Below, piece by piece: positions 24,756-32,614 of a stretch of DNA of 33,579 nucleotides. The stretch is from an uncultured Bacteroidota bacterium (lineage in GTDB: Bacteria > Bacteroidota > Bacteroidia > UKL13-3): NCBI GenBank assembly GCA_903927505.1, contig CAIYNF010000209.1:1-33579 (forward strand), written 5' to 3'. The notes under the pieces were generated by a model. That model searched no databases. It saw only the letters and a program-made list of their open reading frames with translations, and was not told where the DNA came from. How positions within the stretch are numbered: position 1 is the stretch's first letter; each line of letters begins with the position of its first letter. The translations under genes and the position numbers were made by a program.

Positions 24756-26574
24756 GTTCGGTTTCGTTTTCTTTGAATATTAAGGTATTTATTAAATCAT
24801 CCAAGGTATCATTCAATATTTTTGTGGATTTTTTGAATCCATCAATTAGGTTTTTACTTGTTTCATCGAATATTTCACTTGTATCGGCCAAATCAATAAT
24901 GCCCGTTAAATTAGTTAATGGCGCACGTAAATTATGGGTAATAAAAAATGAAAATTGTTTCAATTCATTGTATTTAATAGCTAATTCGTTAATTAGCTTT
25001 TCTTTCTCTTCTTCTAATAAAATCCTTTTAGTGATTTCTTCTTTAACTGCCACATAATTTGTCTTTTCTCCCTTTTCATTTAAAATAGGAGAGATGGTTG
25101 CATGTTCCCAATATAGATCTCCATTTTTCTTCCTGTTGCAAAATGTACCTGTCCAAGTTTTGTTGTTGCTTAGCTGATTCCAGAGATCTTTATGGGTTTC
25201 TGGTTCTGTATAACTGGATTTTAAAAACCGGGGATTTCTTCCTATCGTTTCCTCTTGTGAATAGCCTGTTGTTATACAAAACGCAGGATTTACATATTCT
25301 ATTTCACCATCCAAATTTGTGATCACAATGGAGGCGGCACTTTGTTCAATGGCTTGCGAATACTTTCTGATTTTAGCAGCGTTTTTTATCTTTTCCGTAA
25401 TGTCTATTGCACTTCCAATTACTGCCGCTTCACCTTGGTAAATTATCCTAGCTCCATGTGTTTCCATGTTTAAAATTTCTCCTGCTTTGGTTATTACCCT
25501 AATTTCGAAATCTTCATTTAATTTGTTTCCTAAAAGCCTTTCCTTTAATCTTTCCTGAAATATATTAAGGTCGTCAGAATGAATAAAAGTTGAATGATCT
25601 AAACTGTATATTTCATTTTTAGTATATCCTACACTATTTGCCAATTTTTCATTTACAAAAACAAAACCTTTTTTTGTTATTATATAAATTCCTACAGGTG
25701 AATTTTCTACTAAGTTTCTAAATTTGTTTTCGGATTCAATTAGTAACAGTTTCTGTTTTCTTTGCTTTGTTACATCTTCTTCAGTTGCTACCCAATTAAT
25801 GCATGCTCCAGCATTGTTGAAAACAGGCATTATTTTAAAGCTATTCCAAAAAGTTGTACCATTTTTTCTGTAATTAATAATTTCAAATTCGCCTGCTATT
25901 TCTGCTTGAATGCAATCTCCAAGTTTAATCAAGTCAGTAAAATCTGTTTCTGGGCCATTAAAAATGTTTATTTGTTTTCCTATAATCTCGGTATCAGAAT
26001 AGCCTGTCATTTTACACATGGCATTATTTGCGAAAATAATTTCCGGAATAGCGCCATTTTTAGGAGCATCTGTTATAATAATTCCTTCTGTGGTATGACC
26101 AATTATTTTTTCATAAAGCAAAACCTTTTTTTCAATGTCACTTAGTGCTTTTGCTTCTCCGTCAAATTGAAAAACGGGTTTTGTCTCCATTGTTTTTATT
26201 CCTGCAATACGCAATAAATGGCCCTTGTAATCACTAGTTATTTCAGATGTAATTACAACTTTGAAATTATGGCCTTTGCTATTTGTAGCTTCGGCAATAA
26301 ATTCATTGCTTTTTGGAAATTTTATGAACGCTACATGGTTTTGCTTAGCTATTTCTTTGTATTCTGGTGAAAATAAATCGCTAAATGATTCTCTAAGTAA
26401 ATTGCCTCTATTAGTTAAAAATATTTCCTCGCAGTAATTGTTACAATCAATAATTTCACCTTTCTCGTCAATAACCAGCAGCCCAATTTTTTGTCCGTCA
26501 AACAGCTTGCCAATCAACATAAGTTGTTCGTTTAAGCTGTTATTGTTGAAAGGATAATTTGGGGTCAAATTCAT
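24730..26574 (-). CDS. Multi-PAS sensor with DHp domain but no ATPase domain (truncated histidine kinase)
   Basis: 614 residues, soluble. There are four PAS domains at about 28-130, 155-275, 282-400 and 402-530. A DHp domain (about 530-597) follows with the phospho-acceptor motif THNLRAP. It matches the DHp of the complete kinase in the same operon at 44 of 67 positions by my alignment, with the His, Arg and Pro all kept. The protein then stops after KENETERAEHERGN, and the N, G1, F and G2 boxes are absent. The second PAS domain lacks the cysteine of LOV photoreceptors. The out-of-frame HATPase tail at 24672-24755 shows that the loss is a deletion. It may be non-functional, or it may heterodimerise with the complete kinase. 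It follows the 1316-residue gene by 20 nt. Confidence 0.88.
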   Translation of the reverse strand: MNLTPNYPFNNNSLNEQLMLIGKLFDGQKIGLLVIDEKGEIIDCNNYCEEIFLTNRGNLLRESFSDLFSPEYKEIAKQNHVAFIKFPKSNEFIAEATNSKGHNFKVVITSEITSDYKGHLLRIAGIKTMETKPVFQFDGEAKALSDIEKKVLLYEKIIGHTTEGIIITDAPKNGAIPEIIFANNAMCKMTGYSDTEIIGKQINIFNGPETDFTDLIKLGDCIQAEIAGEFEIINYRKNGTTFWNSFKIMPVFNNAGACINWVATEEDVTKQRKQKLLLIESENKFRNLVENSPVGIYIITKKGFVFVNEKLANSVGYTKNEIYSLDHSTFIHSDDLNIFQERLKERLLGNKLNEDFEIRVITKAGEILNMETHGARIIYQGEAAVIGSAIDITEKIKNAAKIRKYSQAIEQSAASIVITNLDGEIEYVNPAFCITTGYSQEETIGRNPRFLKSSYTEPETHKDLWNQLSNNKTWTGTFCNRKKNGDLYWEHATISPILNEKGEKTNYVAVKEEITKRILLEEEKEKLINELAIKYNELKQFSFFITHNLRAPLTNLTGIIDLADTSEIFDETSKNLIDGFKKSTKILNDTLDDLINTLIFKENETERAEHERGN

Positions 26575-26594
26575 TTTTTGTTTCTTGCTATTTT

Positions 26595-29500
26595 TTAATT
26601 AATTGCATTCCAAGTAAGCGCCTCTTTTGAAATTAAGGTTTGGGCACTTTCTTTATTAATAGGCTTGTTTATATAGTTTTTTACACTAGGAAAGTTTAAT
26701 AGTTTTTGTTTAATAATTGGGTCTGGGTTCGAACCGAAAATAATTACGGGTGATTTTAATTCTAGCTGTTCATATTCTGCTAAAAATTCCCATCCAGATT
26801 TCCGCAACAAGTTCAATTCTAGTAAAATAATATCATTGCCTTTGTCGCCCTTTGATTTTAGATAGGATAAAGATTCATCAACCCCATTGAAACATATTAT
26901 TTGAACTGGGTCAACATATTTTGAAAGAATAAGAGTGCTAATTTTACTTGAAATATCATCCTCGTCAATCAAAATAATCTTGTCTATCCGCTTTAAACTA
27001 TCAGCAATAATTAGTTCTTCTTTTAAAGGAATATTAATTCTTTCCACCAATTTTTTGATTGCTTCATTTGCTTTTTTAAAGGTGCCCTTGCTATGTGAAA
27101 ATATTTCTTTTAAGTCTTTGTCAGCAAAGTCTAAGTCTTGCGCCAGTTCTGCAATGGCTTGGAGTTTATGAAATTCGTGACTTAATTCAAATGATGTAAT
27201 GAAGTTTAGGTCTTTTAATAAGTTAATTAAATTGTTAACATCAATTTCGCGTTGTTTTAAGTGTGAAATATTTTGTGCCATTAAAATAATTTCAAATTTG
27301 CCTGTATCTGTATTTATTGATTTAATTAGGTTTAGCTCATATACTTTCGACTCATTAAAATTATCTACCTTTTCAATTGTGAAATTTAATGTTCCTGCTT
27401 TTTTAACCTGCTCAATCATTTTGAAGAAATTTTCTTTATCCTTTGTATCTTCATTGTTTAATAAATTCTCCCCCTGATTTAATTTTACGCCAAATTTATT
27501 CTGACCCTCTTCAACCGCATATTTACTTGAATAGAGAATGTTCATGTCCTCATCTATCAGCACAAAAACAGATTTTGTATGTTCAATAATAGTTTGTATC
27601 CTATTTTCGGCATATTGATTTCTGGCTCCAATAACTCTTTTATTTATCGCGTCTTCAATTTTGTTTGTAAGCACGTTGAGGTAAACCTGTTTTTGAATCC
27701 TATACTCCTCTGAGTTTAAAACTTCCTCTTTTTGTATTAGATAAAAATTAGCCTCACCAGTTTTTTTATCAATTGTTTCAAATTTTTCTGTATTAGCAAG
27801 CGTATAACTTGGGTCTATATTTTCACCAAAAACAGTATTGTCGTATATAATTTGTAGCAAACTATTACTTGTTTCATTTTTAGGATTATAAATGTTTGTT
27901 ATTTCAGATAAAATTTTTGTTGTATTAAATTCATTGTTGCTTATCAAATCTTGAACCAGTCGAATAGCATTTAAATTTTTAATTTTCTTATCTAAAATAA
28001 TCTTGTTGCTCTTTGTATTTATTATAGCTCCAAGCCATTGACAAATCAAGCCTAACAGTGCCTTTTCATCTTCTAAGAATTTTAAATTAATAGGATAAAA
28101 TAAATGAATACTGAAATTTTCTTTATTGTTAATTAAGCACTGCTCACTTAATTCATTTTTTGAAGGATTAAAATTTTTGCTTACAAATTCTAAATTTCCG
28201 TAAATCACTTTTATAGATACATGGTCGGAATATTTCCATCCTAATGGCAGCATTTTAATAAACTTTTCAATTAATTCATTAACACCCATGGTGTCTTTTT
28301 GCATCAATTTTGATAGCCTACCCAATAGCCACATTTCTCGCTCCCTTATATGGCTTTCGGTATTTGCCATTTGGGCATCTATTTCCGCTAAACGGATACG
28401 TGTAATGTCTTTTGCAATTTTCGAATAACCAATTATTTTGTTTTGTTGATCGCGCAGGGGTGATACCGATAAATTAATATGGATGGTTTTTCCTTGCTTG
28501 TTAATTCTAACGGTTTCTAAATTTATTACGCTCTCTCCCTTGGATATCTTTTTGATGATTTCATTTTCTTCATCAATTTTGTTTTTACCAATAAGGCTAA
28601 ATCTATCCTTTCCAATTGCCTCCTCAGGTAAATAGCCAAACACATTTTTAGCCGCATCATTCCAAGATGTTATTTGCCCTTCTAGATTAATCGAATAAAT
28701 TGCCTCTTCTGCACTTGAAGCCAATCTGTTTAATATGGTAGCTTTTTCTTCAATTACCTTTTTATCTGTCATGTCCCACCTAATAGCTAAATATTGGTAG
28801 GGCTTTTGGTTGGTATCTAAAAAAGGGAAAATAGTGGTATCATACCATTTCTCTTCTCCAATTTTATCAATATTTTTAATTTCTCCTGACCAAATATTTC
28901 CAGCGCTAATGGTATTCCAAAGTTCTTTCCAAAACGACTTTGGATGAAATCCTGAATTGATAAATTTATGGTTTGTTCCTAAAATTTCACTTGACTTAAA
29001 ACCGAAAGTTTTTTCAAAATTTTCATTTACCTTGGTAATTAATCCTTCAGTATCTGTAATTGAAATAATAGCAATGGCATCTAAGGCAGATTGGTAATTG
29101 GTTAATATTTTTTTAGATTGGTCTAGTTCTTGTCCAAATTGAATACTTTGTTTGTTTTTGCGAATAGCAGAAATAGCAAAGGTTAAATTATGGGCACATC
29201 TTTCCAATACAATTGCTTCTCTATTGTCAAAAGCGTTTTTGTTTCCAGAATATATAGCAATACTTGCTTTTTCTTTACCTTCAATATCTATGTATATGCT
29301 AATGCTAGATTGGATGCCATATTGTTGTGATATTTCTCTCCATTGTTTGTCGTTTTTGTCTTCTTGTAAGGAATTAACAATGCAAGTTTTTTGAGTTAAA
29401 ATATTTGTTGCAACTGAACCTTTAAGAATTTCATCATGGTTTAGGTTGAAGTTTAATTTGGATGCATATGCTGTTTCACCTGCCACATAATTCGGAATAA

Positions 29501-30545
29501 TGGTATTTGCCTTTTCATTATTTTTTTCAAAATAGGCAAGCCAAGCCAGTTTGTAATTCCCTTTTTTTGCTAATATATTTAAGAATTCTTTGATCAAACT
29601 TACTTCATCTTTGTTTATTAAAATGAGATTGTTTATCTCATTTAATAAAGTTAAATCATGTATGTATTTTTTGAGGCTATTTTCATTGCTTTGGTTTTTC
29701 TTTTCAAGTTGAACCGATTTTAAGGCATAGGTTAAATTGGCCGCAATTCTCTCCATCACCAATCTCTCATGATCGTCAAACGAATTTTCGTCGGCAGAGG
29801 CAATACTAAATACCCATTTTTTTTCTTCGCCTAAATCTATTGGCAATAAGATTAAGTTTCTAAGATTTAGTTCTAGCCCAGGCAATAGCTCTGTAATTTG
29901 ATTTTCCTCTAATTGAATGGCAATTCCAGTAGATTCGTCTTGTCTTTCCGCCCAATCTTTATACATTTTCTGTATAAACTTTGATTGGTTAAACTGCTCA
30001 TCAGCTATATATAACTCAGATTCTTTGAACCAAATTTCTAAATAGCTGGGATTGCATTTCCCAACCCAAGCCAATTGGTATTTGCCTGTTTTAACCATGA
30101 TTTTGCATAAACCATCAAATAATTCTGCTGGTTCATAGTTCTGCTGAATGCACTCGTTAATGGCATTTAGTAATTGAAGTTCTTTGTTTTCTTTTATAAA
30201 TTTTTGCTCATTGCCATACAGGGGTTTACCAATAGATATAACAGAATTTTGCAGCCTGTTCCAATACATGGTCCAAACCAGGTAAATATATTTCCCTGTT
30301 TTATGTTTAAAGCCAGATTCAAAATTTACAGCAGCATCTTCATTAGTAGCAATTTTAGTTTCTACTGCATGAAGTTTGCTTTTTTCAATATCTAAAAAGT
30401 CTTTAAATTTTTTCCCAATTAATTCTTGAGGCAAATAACCCGTAATTTCATAAACAGCAGGGTTTGCTTTTACACAAAAGCCCTCTTGGTTTATTTCAAT
30501 TAGCAAATTGCTTCCTATGGAATTGTTTTCTTCTGTTAAAGGCAT
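26595..30545 (-). CDS. Giant PAS/GAF sensor with degenerate DHp and C-terminal pseudo-receiver
   Basis: 1316 residues, soluble. Domains in order, with rough limits: PAS 12-110; GAF-like 125-290 and 295-465; PAS 480-600 and 605-730; GAF-like segments 735-985; PAS 990-1110; a DHp-like helical pair 1110-1185 with SHEFHKLQ in place of SHELR-x-P; and a receiver 1188-1305. There is no HATPase domain between the last two. In the receiver, the acidic residues (D1194-D1197 region) and Lys1294 are kept. The phospho-acceptor Asp is Glu1243 (LLELNLL instead of LLDxNMP), and the Ser/Thr switch position is Gly1271. It therefore should not accept phosphate normally. First gene of the minus-strand operon. 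Confidence 0.9.
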   Translation of the reverse strand: MPLTEENNSIGSNLLIEINQEGFCVKANPAVYEITGYLPQELIGKKFKDFLDIEKSKLHAVETKIATNEDAAVNFESGFKHKTGKYIYLVWTMYWNRLQNSVISIGKPLYGNEQKFIKENKELQLLNAINECIQQNYEPAELFDGLCKIMVKTGKYQLAWVGKCNPSYLEIWFKESELYIADEQFNQSKFIQKMYKDWAERQDESTGIAIQLEENQITELLPGLELNLRNLILLPIDLGEEKKWVFSIASADENSFDDHERLVMERIAANLTYALKSVQLEKKNQSNENSLKKYIHDLTLLNEINNLILINKDEVSLIKEFLNILAKKGNYKLAWLAYFEKNNEKANTIIPNYVAGETAYASKLNFNLNHDEILKGSVATNILTQKTCIVNSLQEDKNDKQWREISQQYGIQSSISIYIDIEGKEKASIAIYSGNKNAFDNREAIVLERCAHNLTFAISAIRKNKQSIQFGQELDQSKKILTNYQSALDAIAIISITDTEGLITKVNENFEKTFGFKSSEILGTNHKFINSGFHPKSFWKELWNTISAGNIWSGEIKNIDKIGEEKWYDTTIFPFLDTNQKPYQYLAIRWDMTDKKVIEEKATILNRLASSAEEAIYSINLEGQITSWNDAAKNVFGYLPEEAIGKDRFSLIGKNKIDEENEIIKKISKGESVINLETVRINKQGKTIHINLSVSPLRDQQNKIIGYSKIAKDITRIRLAEIDAQMANTESHIREREMWLLGRLSKLMQKDTMGVNELIEKFIKMLPLGWKYSDHVSIKVIYGNLEFVSKNFNPSKNELSEQCLINNKENFSIHLFYPINLKFLEDEKALLGLICQWLGAIINTKSNKIILDKKIKNLNAIRLVQDLISNNEFNTTKILSEITNIYNPKNETSNSLLQIIYDNTVFGENIDPSYTLANTEKFETIDKKTGEANFYLIQKEEVLNSEEYRIQKQVYLNVLTNKIEDAINKRVIGARNQYAENRIQTIIEHTKSVFVLIDEDMNILYSSKYAVEEGQNKFGVKLNQGENLLNNEDTKDKENFFKMIEQVKKAGTLNFTIEKVDNFNESKVYELNLIKSINTDTGKFEIILMAQNISHLKQREIDVNNLINLLKDLNFITSFELSHEFHKLQAIAELAQDLDFADKDLKEIFSHSKGTFKKANEAIKKLVERINIPLKEELIIADSLKRIDKIILIDEDDISSKISTLILSKYVDPVQIICFNGVDESLSYLKSKGDKGNDIILLELNLLRKSGWEFLAEYEQLELKSPVIIFGSNPDPIIKQKLLNFPSVKNYINKPINKESAQTLISKEALTWNAIN
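26726..26735. repeat. GGTTCGAACC palindrome, copy 4
   Basis: Inside the pseudo-receiver of the 1316-residue protein. On the minus strand it reads TTCGGTTCGAACC and encodes Phe1270-Gly-Ser-Asn, exactly where the receiver's Ser/Thr switch residue is expected. Confidence 0.85.
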
Positions 30546-30648
30546 ATGAATAGCGGTAAAGGTTGGGCTATTTTCGTTTCGAATATATTCAATTACATGC
30601 TAAAATTATAGAAAATAATGCAATTTATCTCGTATAACTGCAATCTGT

Positions 30649-30662
30649 CACAAAAATTTGTG
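30649..30662. promoter_or_regulatory. Short inverted repeat in the divergent sensory promoter region
   Basis: CACAAA and TTTGTG separated by two bases, in the 198-bp gap between the divergent 1316-residue sensor gene and the PAS membrane protein gene. Its position fits a shared operator, but it is short and AT-rich. I found no convincing TTTG/TAnnTTTG promoter pair in this gap. Confidence 0.25.
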
Positions 30663-30743
30663 GTTTTGAGTTATAAATTAAACAGAAAATGCATATTTCT
30701 TTCTACTATTGTATTGAAAAGTCTAGCCTAAATAATAATTATC

Positions 30744-31397
30744 ATGGATCCCAAACAAAAGTATGAAGATATTGCTCTCAAGAAATCTGTTTTGCCTGTT
30801 TTGTTCTATTTAATCTTATGCGCAGTCTTGTTTTTTGCCATTGAACAAGTAAGCATGAAAACAAATGGATTTTTGGGTGTAGACAATGTCAAAGTAATAC
30901 AAATTCTAAAAGTAATAGTAATTGGTTTTATAAGCACCTTTCTTGTTTTTTGGCTCGTTTACAAGTATAAATTTGTTTCAGTAAATGCCTCCTTAAATTC
31001 CTTTTCAGTGGTCAATTCATCGCCATATGCTGAGTTTGTGGTGCGTGCAAAAGATTATTCCATACAGGCATGTAGTCCTATTATGAATAGACTTTTGGGC
31101 TATTCCTCAAACGAAATAAAAGCGCTAAGCCTTCGTGATATTTTGTCTGAAAATGCTTTCAAATTATTGATCGATGCCAATGAAAATAAGCAATACGTTA
31201 ACCGTGATTTTCCCGACCTGCATTTTGTTGATAAAAGCCGTGGCCTCATGAGTTTTGCTGCAAATGTAATGCGCCTAGAAATGCTCGATAAGGAGTATAT
31301 ACTTTTCCGTTTGCATGCCGATAAAATTTCTGGTGGCAGCGCGGTAGAAGAAATGGAAGTGAATAAAAAAGATAGTAAACGAAATTTTCAGTTTTAA
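30744..31397 (+). CDS. Two-helix membrane protein with a single cytoplasmic PAS domain
   Basis: 217 residues. There are hydrophobic helices at about 17-36 and 49-72 with a short loop between, then a PAS-like domain (about 78-195, containing YAEFVVRAKDYSIQACSPIMNRLLGYSSNEI, which matches the PAS core pattern). A charged tail (EEMEVNKKDSKRNF) ends the protein. There is no kinase, cyclase, methyl-accepting or DNA-binding domain. It is divergent from the operon of PAS sensors, which suggests a membrane-located partner or antenna for them. A bidirectional terminator follows its stop directly. No known family name can be given. Confidence 0.8.
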   Translation: MDPKQKYEDIALKKSVLPVLFYLILCAVLFFAIEQVSMKTNGFLGVDNVKVIQILKVIVIGFISTFLVFWLVYKYKFVSVNASLNSFSVVNSSPYAEFVVRAKDYSIQACSPIMNRLLGYSSNEIKALSLRDILSENAFKLLIDANENKQYVNRDFPDLHFVDKSRGLMSFAANVMRLEMLDKEYILFRLHADKISGGSAVEEMEVNKKDSKRNFQF

Positions 31398-31433
31398 AAA
31401 AAAAGCGAAGATTGAATAATCTTCGCTTTTTTT
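31398..31433. terminator. Bidirectional terminator between PAS membrane protein and fabI
   Basis: A 16-bp stem (31398-31413 with 31418-31433), core GCGAAGATT/AATCTTCGC, GAAT loop, with an A-run on one side and a T-run on the other. It works for both convergent genes and abuts the stop at 31397. Confidence 0.88.
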
Positions 31434-31452
31434 ATCACAAACATTTGCTGTT

Positions 31453-32274
31453 CTATTTTGCTTTATTTTCTAATAATTTAAATACATCATAACTAAAGCC
31501 TGTATTGCTAAAGCCACCATCGTGGAACAGGTTTTGCATGGTAACCATTCTGCTTAAATCAGAGAACATTAACACACAATAATCTGCGCATGCCTCTGCA
31601 CTGGCATTTCCTAATGGTGATAATGCTGATGCATAATCAAAGAAATCGCCAAATCCTTTTACGCCAGAACCTGCAGTAGTAGGGGTAGGACTCTGACTAA
31701 TTGTATTAATCCTTACCTTGTCTCTTTTGCCATAATGGTAGCCAAAACTTCTGGCAATTGATTCTAATAATGCTTTTGCATCTGCCATTTCATTGTAATC
31801 TGGGAATACTCTTTGTGCTGCTATATAAGTTAATGCAACCACAGATCCCCATTCAGAAATAGCCTCCATTTTATAACAAGTTTGCAATAACCTATGTAAG
31901 CTCATTGAACTAATATCGTATGTTTCATGACTGAATTTATAATCTAAATCAGTATAAGTTCTGCCTTTGCGAATATTTAAACTCATACCTACAGAGTGTA
32001 AAATGAAATCTATTTTACCGCCTAATATTTCTACTGATTTACTGATTAAATTTTCCATGTCTTCGTTTTTACTAACGTCGCATGCAATAATTTGTGCATT
32101 GTTGCACATGGCTGCTAAATTGTTAATCTCGCCCATACGCATGGCTATTGGCGCATTGGTTAAAACAAATTGTGCACCCTGTTCATGGCATTTAAGCGCC
32201 ACTTGCCAAGCTATACTTTTGTCGTTTAATGCACCAAAGATGATGCCTTTTTTGCCTTTCAATAGATTATTCAT
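31453..32274 (-). CDS. fabI: Enoyl-ACP reductase FabI
   Basis: 273-residue short-chain dehydrogenase that reduces trans-2-enoyl-ACP with NADH in fatty-acid elongation. The cofactor segment is GIIFGALNDKSIAW (about 10-23), ILHSVGMS lies at about 91-98, and the two active-site regions are LTYIAAQRVFPDYN and DYNEMADAK, giving the FabI pattern Y-x6-K. SQSPTPTTAGSG (about 194-205) corresponds to the substrate-binding loop. Length is normal. The ATG at 32274 is preceded by a 340-bp regulatory gap shared with the M1 peptidase, with an inverted repeat 47-76 nt upstream. It is convergent with the PAS membrane gene. Confidence 0.95.
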   Translation of the reverse strand: MNNLLKGKKGIIFGALNDKSIAWQVALKCHEQGAQFVLTNAPIAMRMGEINNLAAMCNNAQIIACDVSKNEDMENLISKSVEILGGKIDFILHSVGMSLNIRKGRTYTDLDYKFSHETYDISSMSLHRLLQTCYKMEAISEWGSVVALTYIAAQRVFPDYNEMADAKALLESIARSFGYHYGKRDKVRINTISQSPTPTTAGSGVKGFGDFFDYASALSPLGNASAEACADYCVLMFSDLSRMVTMQNLFHDGGFSNTGFSYDVFKLLENKAK

Positions 32275-32320
32275 AGAGATTTATGATGTTTTGCTGCAAG
32301 TTTAAGGATATTTTCTGAAT

Positions 32321-32350
32321 AATAAATTCCAATTCCTACTAGAATTTATT
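32321..32350. promoter_or_regulatory. Inverted repeat upstream of fabI
   Basis: AATAAATTC and GAATTTATT form a perfect 9-bp inverted repeat with a 12-nt spacer, 47-76 nt upstream of the fabI start. It could be an operator for a fatty-acid regulator; it is AT-rich, and no regulator is known here. Confidence 0.4.
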
Positions 32351-32430
32351 CTATAACTTATCCAAGATAGGATTTTTCAAACATTTCACATTAAAAAGGC
32401 CGCCAATTCTATATTTTATTGCTATTTATC

Positions 32431-32440
32431 GGTTCGAACC
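32431..32440. repeat. GGTTCGAACC palindrome, copy 5
   Basis: Intergenic. Extended form ATCGGTTCGAACC. It lies 158 bp from copy 6 in the same orientation of the extended motif. Confidence 0.85.
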
Positions 32441-32490
32441 TAATGAAATTAGAGTAAATACATACTCCCAATAGATGCTCTTTTAATAAT

Positions 32491-32510
32491 ACTTGAAGAT
32501 AATTTCAAGT
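32491..32510. promoter_or_regulatory. Inverted repeat ACTTGAA-N6-TTCAAGT
   Basis: Perfect 7-bp half sites with a 6-nt spacer, midway between palindrome copies 5 and 6 and about 105 nt upstream of the peptidase start. It looks like a dimeric-regulator site; this is not tested. Confidence 0.4.
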
Positions 32511-32588
32511 CTATTCTTTCTGCGAATATGCAAAATATACCTATTTTGCCTTCCTATTCTTGTGCTTAAAACTTTAGCGTTTTTAATC

Positions 32589-32598
32589 GGTTCGAACC
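32589..32598. repeat. GGTTCGAACC palindrome, copy 6
   Basis: Intergenic, extended form ATCGGTTCGAACC, ending 16 nt before the M1 peptidase start codon. It may fall in the 5' leader of the mRNA. Confidence 0.85.
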
Positions 32599-32614
32599 CA
32601 TTCTTGCTTAAAAT

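Larger units (their letters stand above)
32275..32614. other. 340-bp divergent intergenic region rich in palindromes
   Basis: No gene or RNA was recognised. It holds four inverted repeats (32321-32350, 32431-32440, 32491-32510, 32589-32598) and must contain the promoters of fabI and the M1 peptidase. No clear TTTG/TAnnTTTG pair was found. Confidence 0.6.

Noticed and set aside
25890-26110. Second PAS of the 614-residue sensor as a LOV photoreceptor
   Set aside because: The segment GKQINIFNGPETD resembles the LOV layout but lacks the flavin-reactive cysteine, so blue-light adduct chemistry is not supported.
26627-30545. The six PAS/GAF segments of the 1316-residue protein as a CRISPR-like or DNA repeat region
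   Set aside because: Similarity is at the level of protein domain folds; I saw no repeated nucleotide unit.
32425-32445. GGTTCGAACC copies as tRNA T-arms (they resemble GGTTCGAATCC)
   Set aside because: The bases outside GG/CC do not extend to a 5-bp T-stem, and no acceptor, anticodon arm or CCA is present around the intergenic copies; the other copies lie inside genes.
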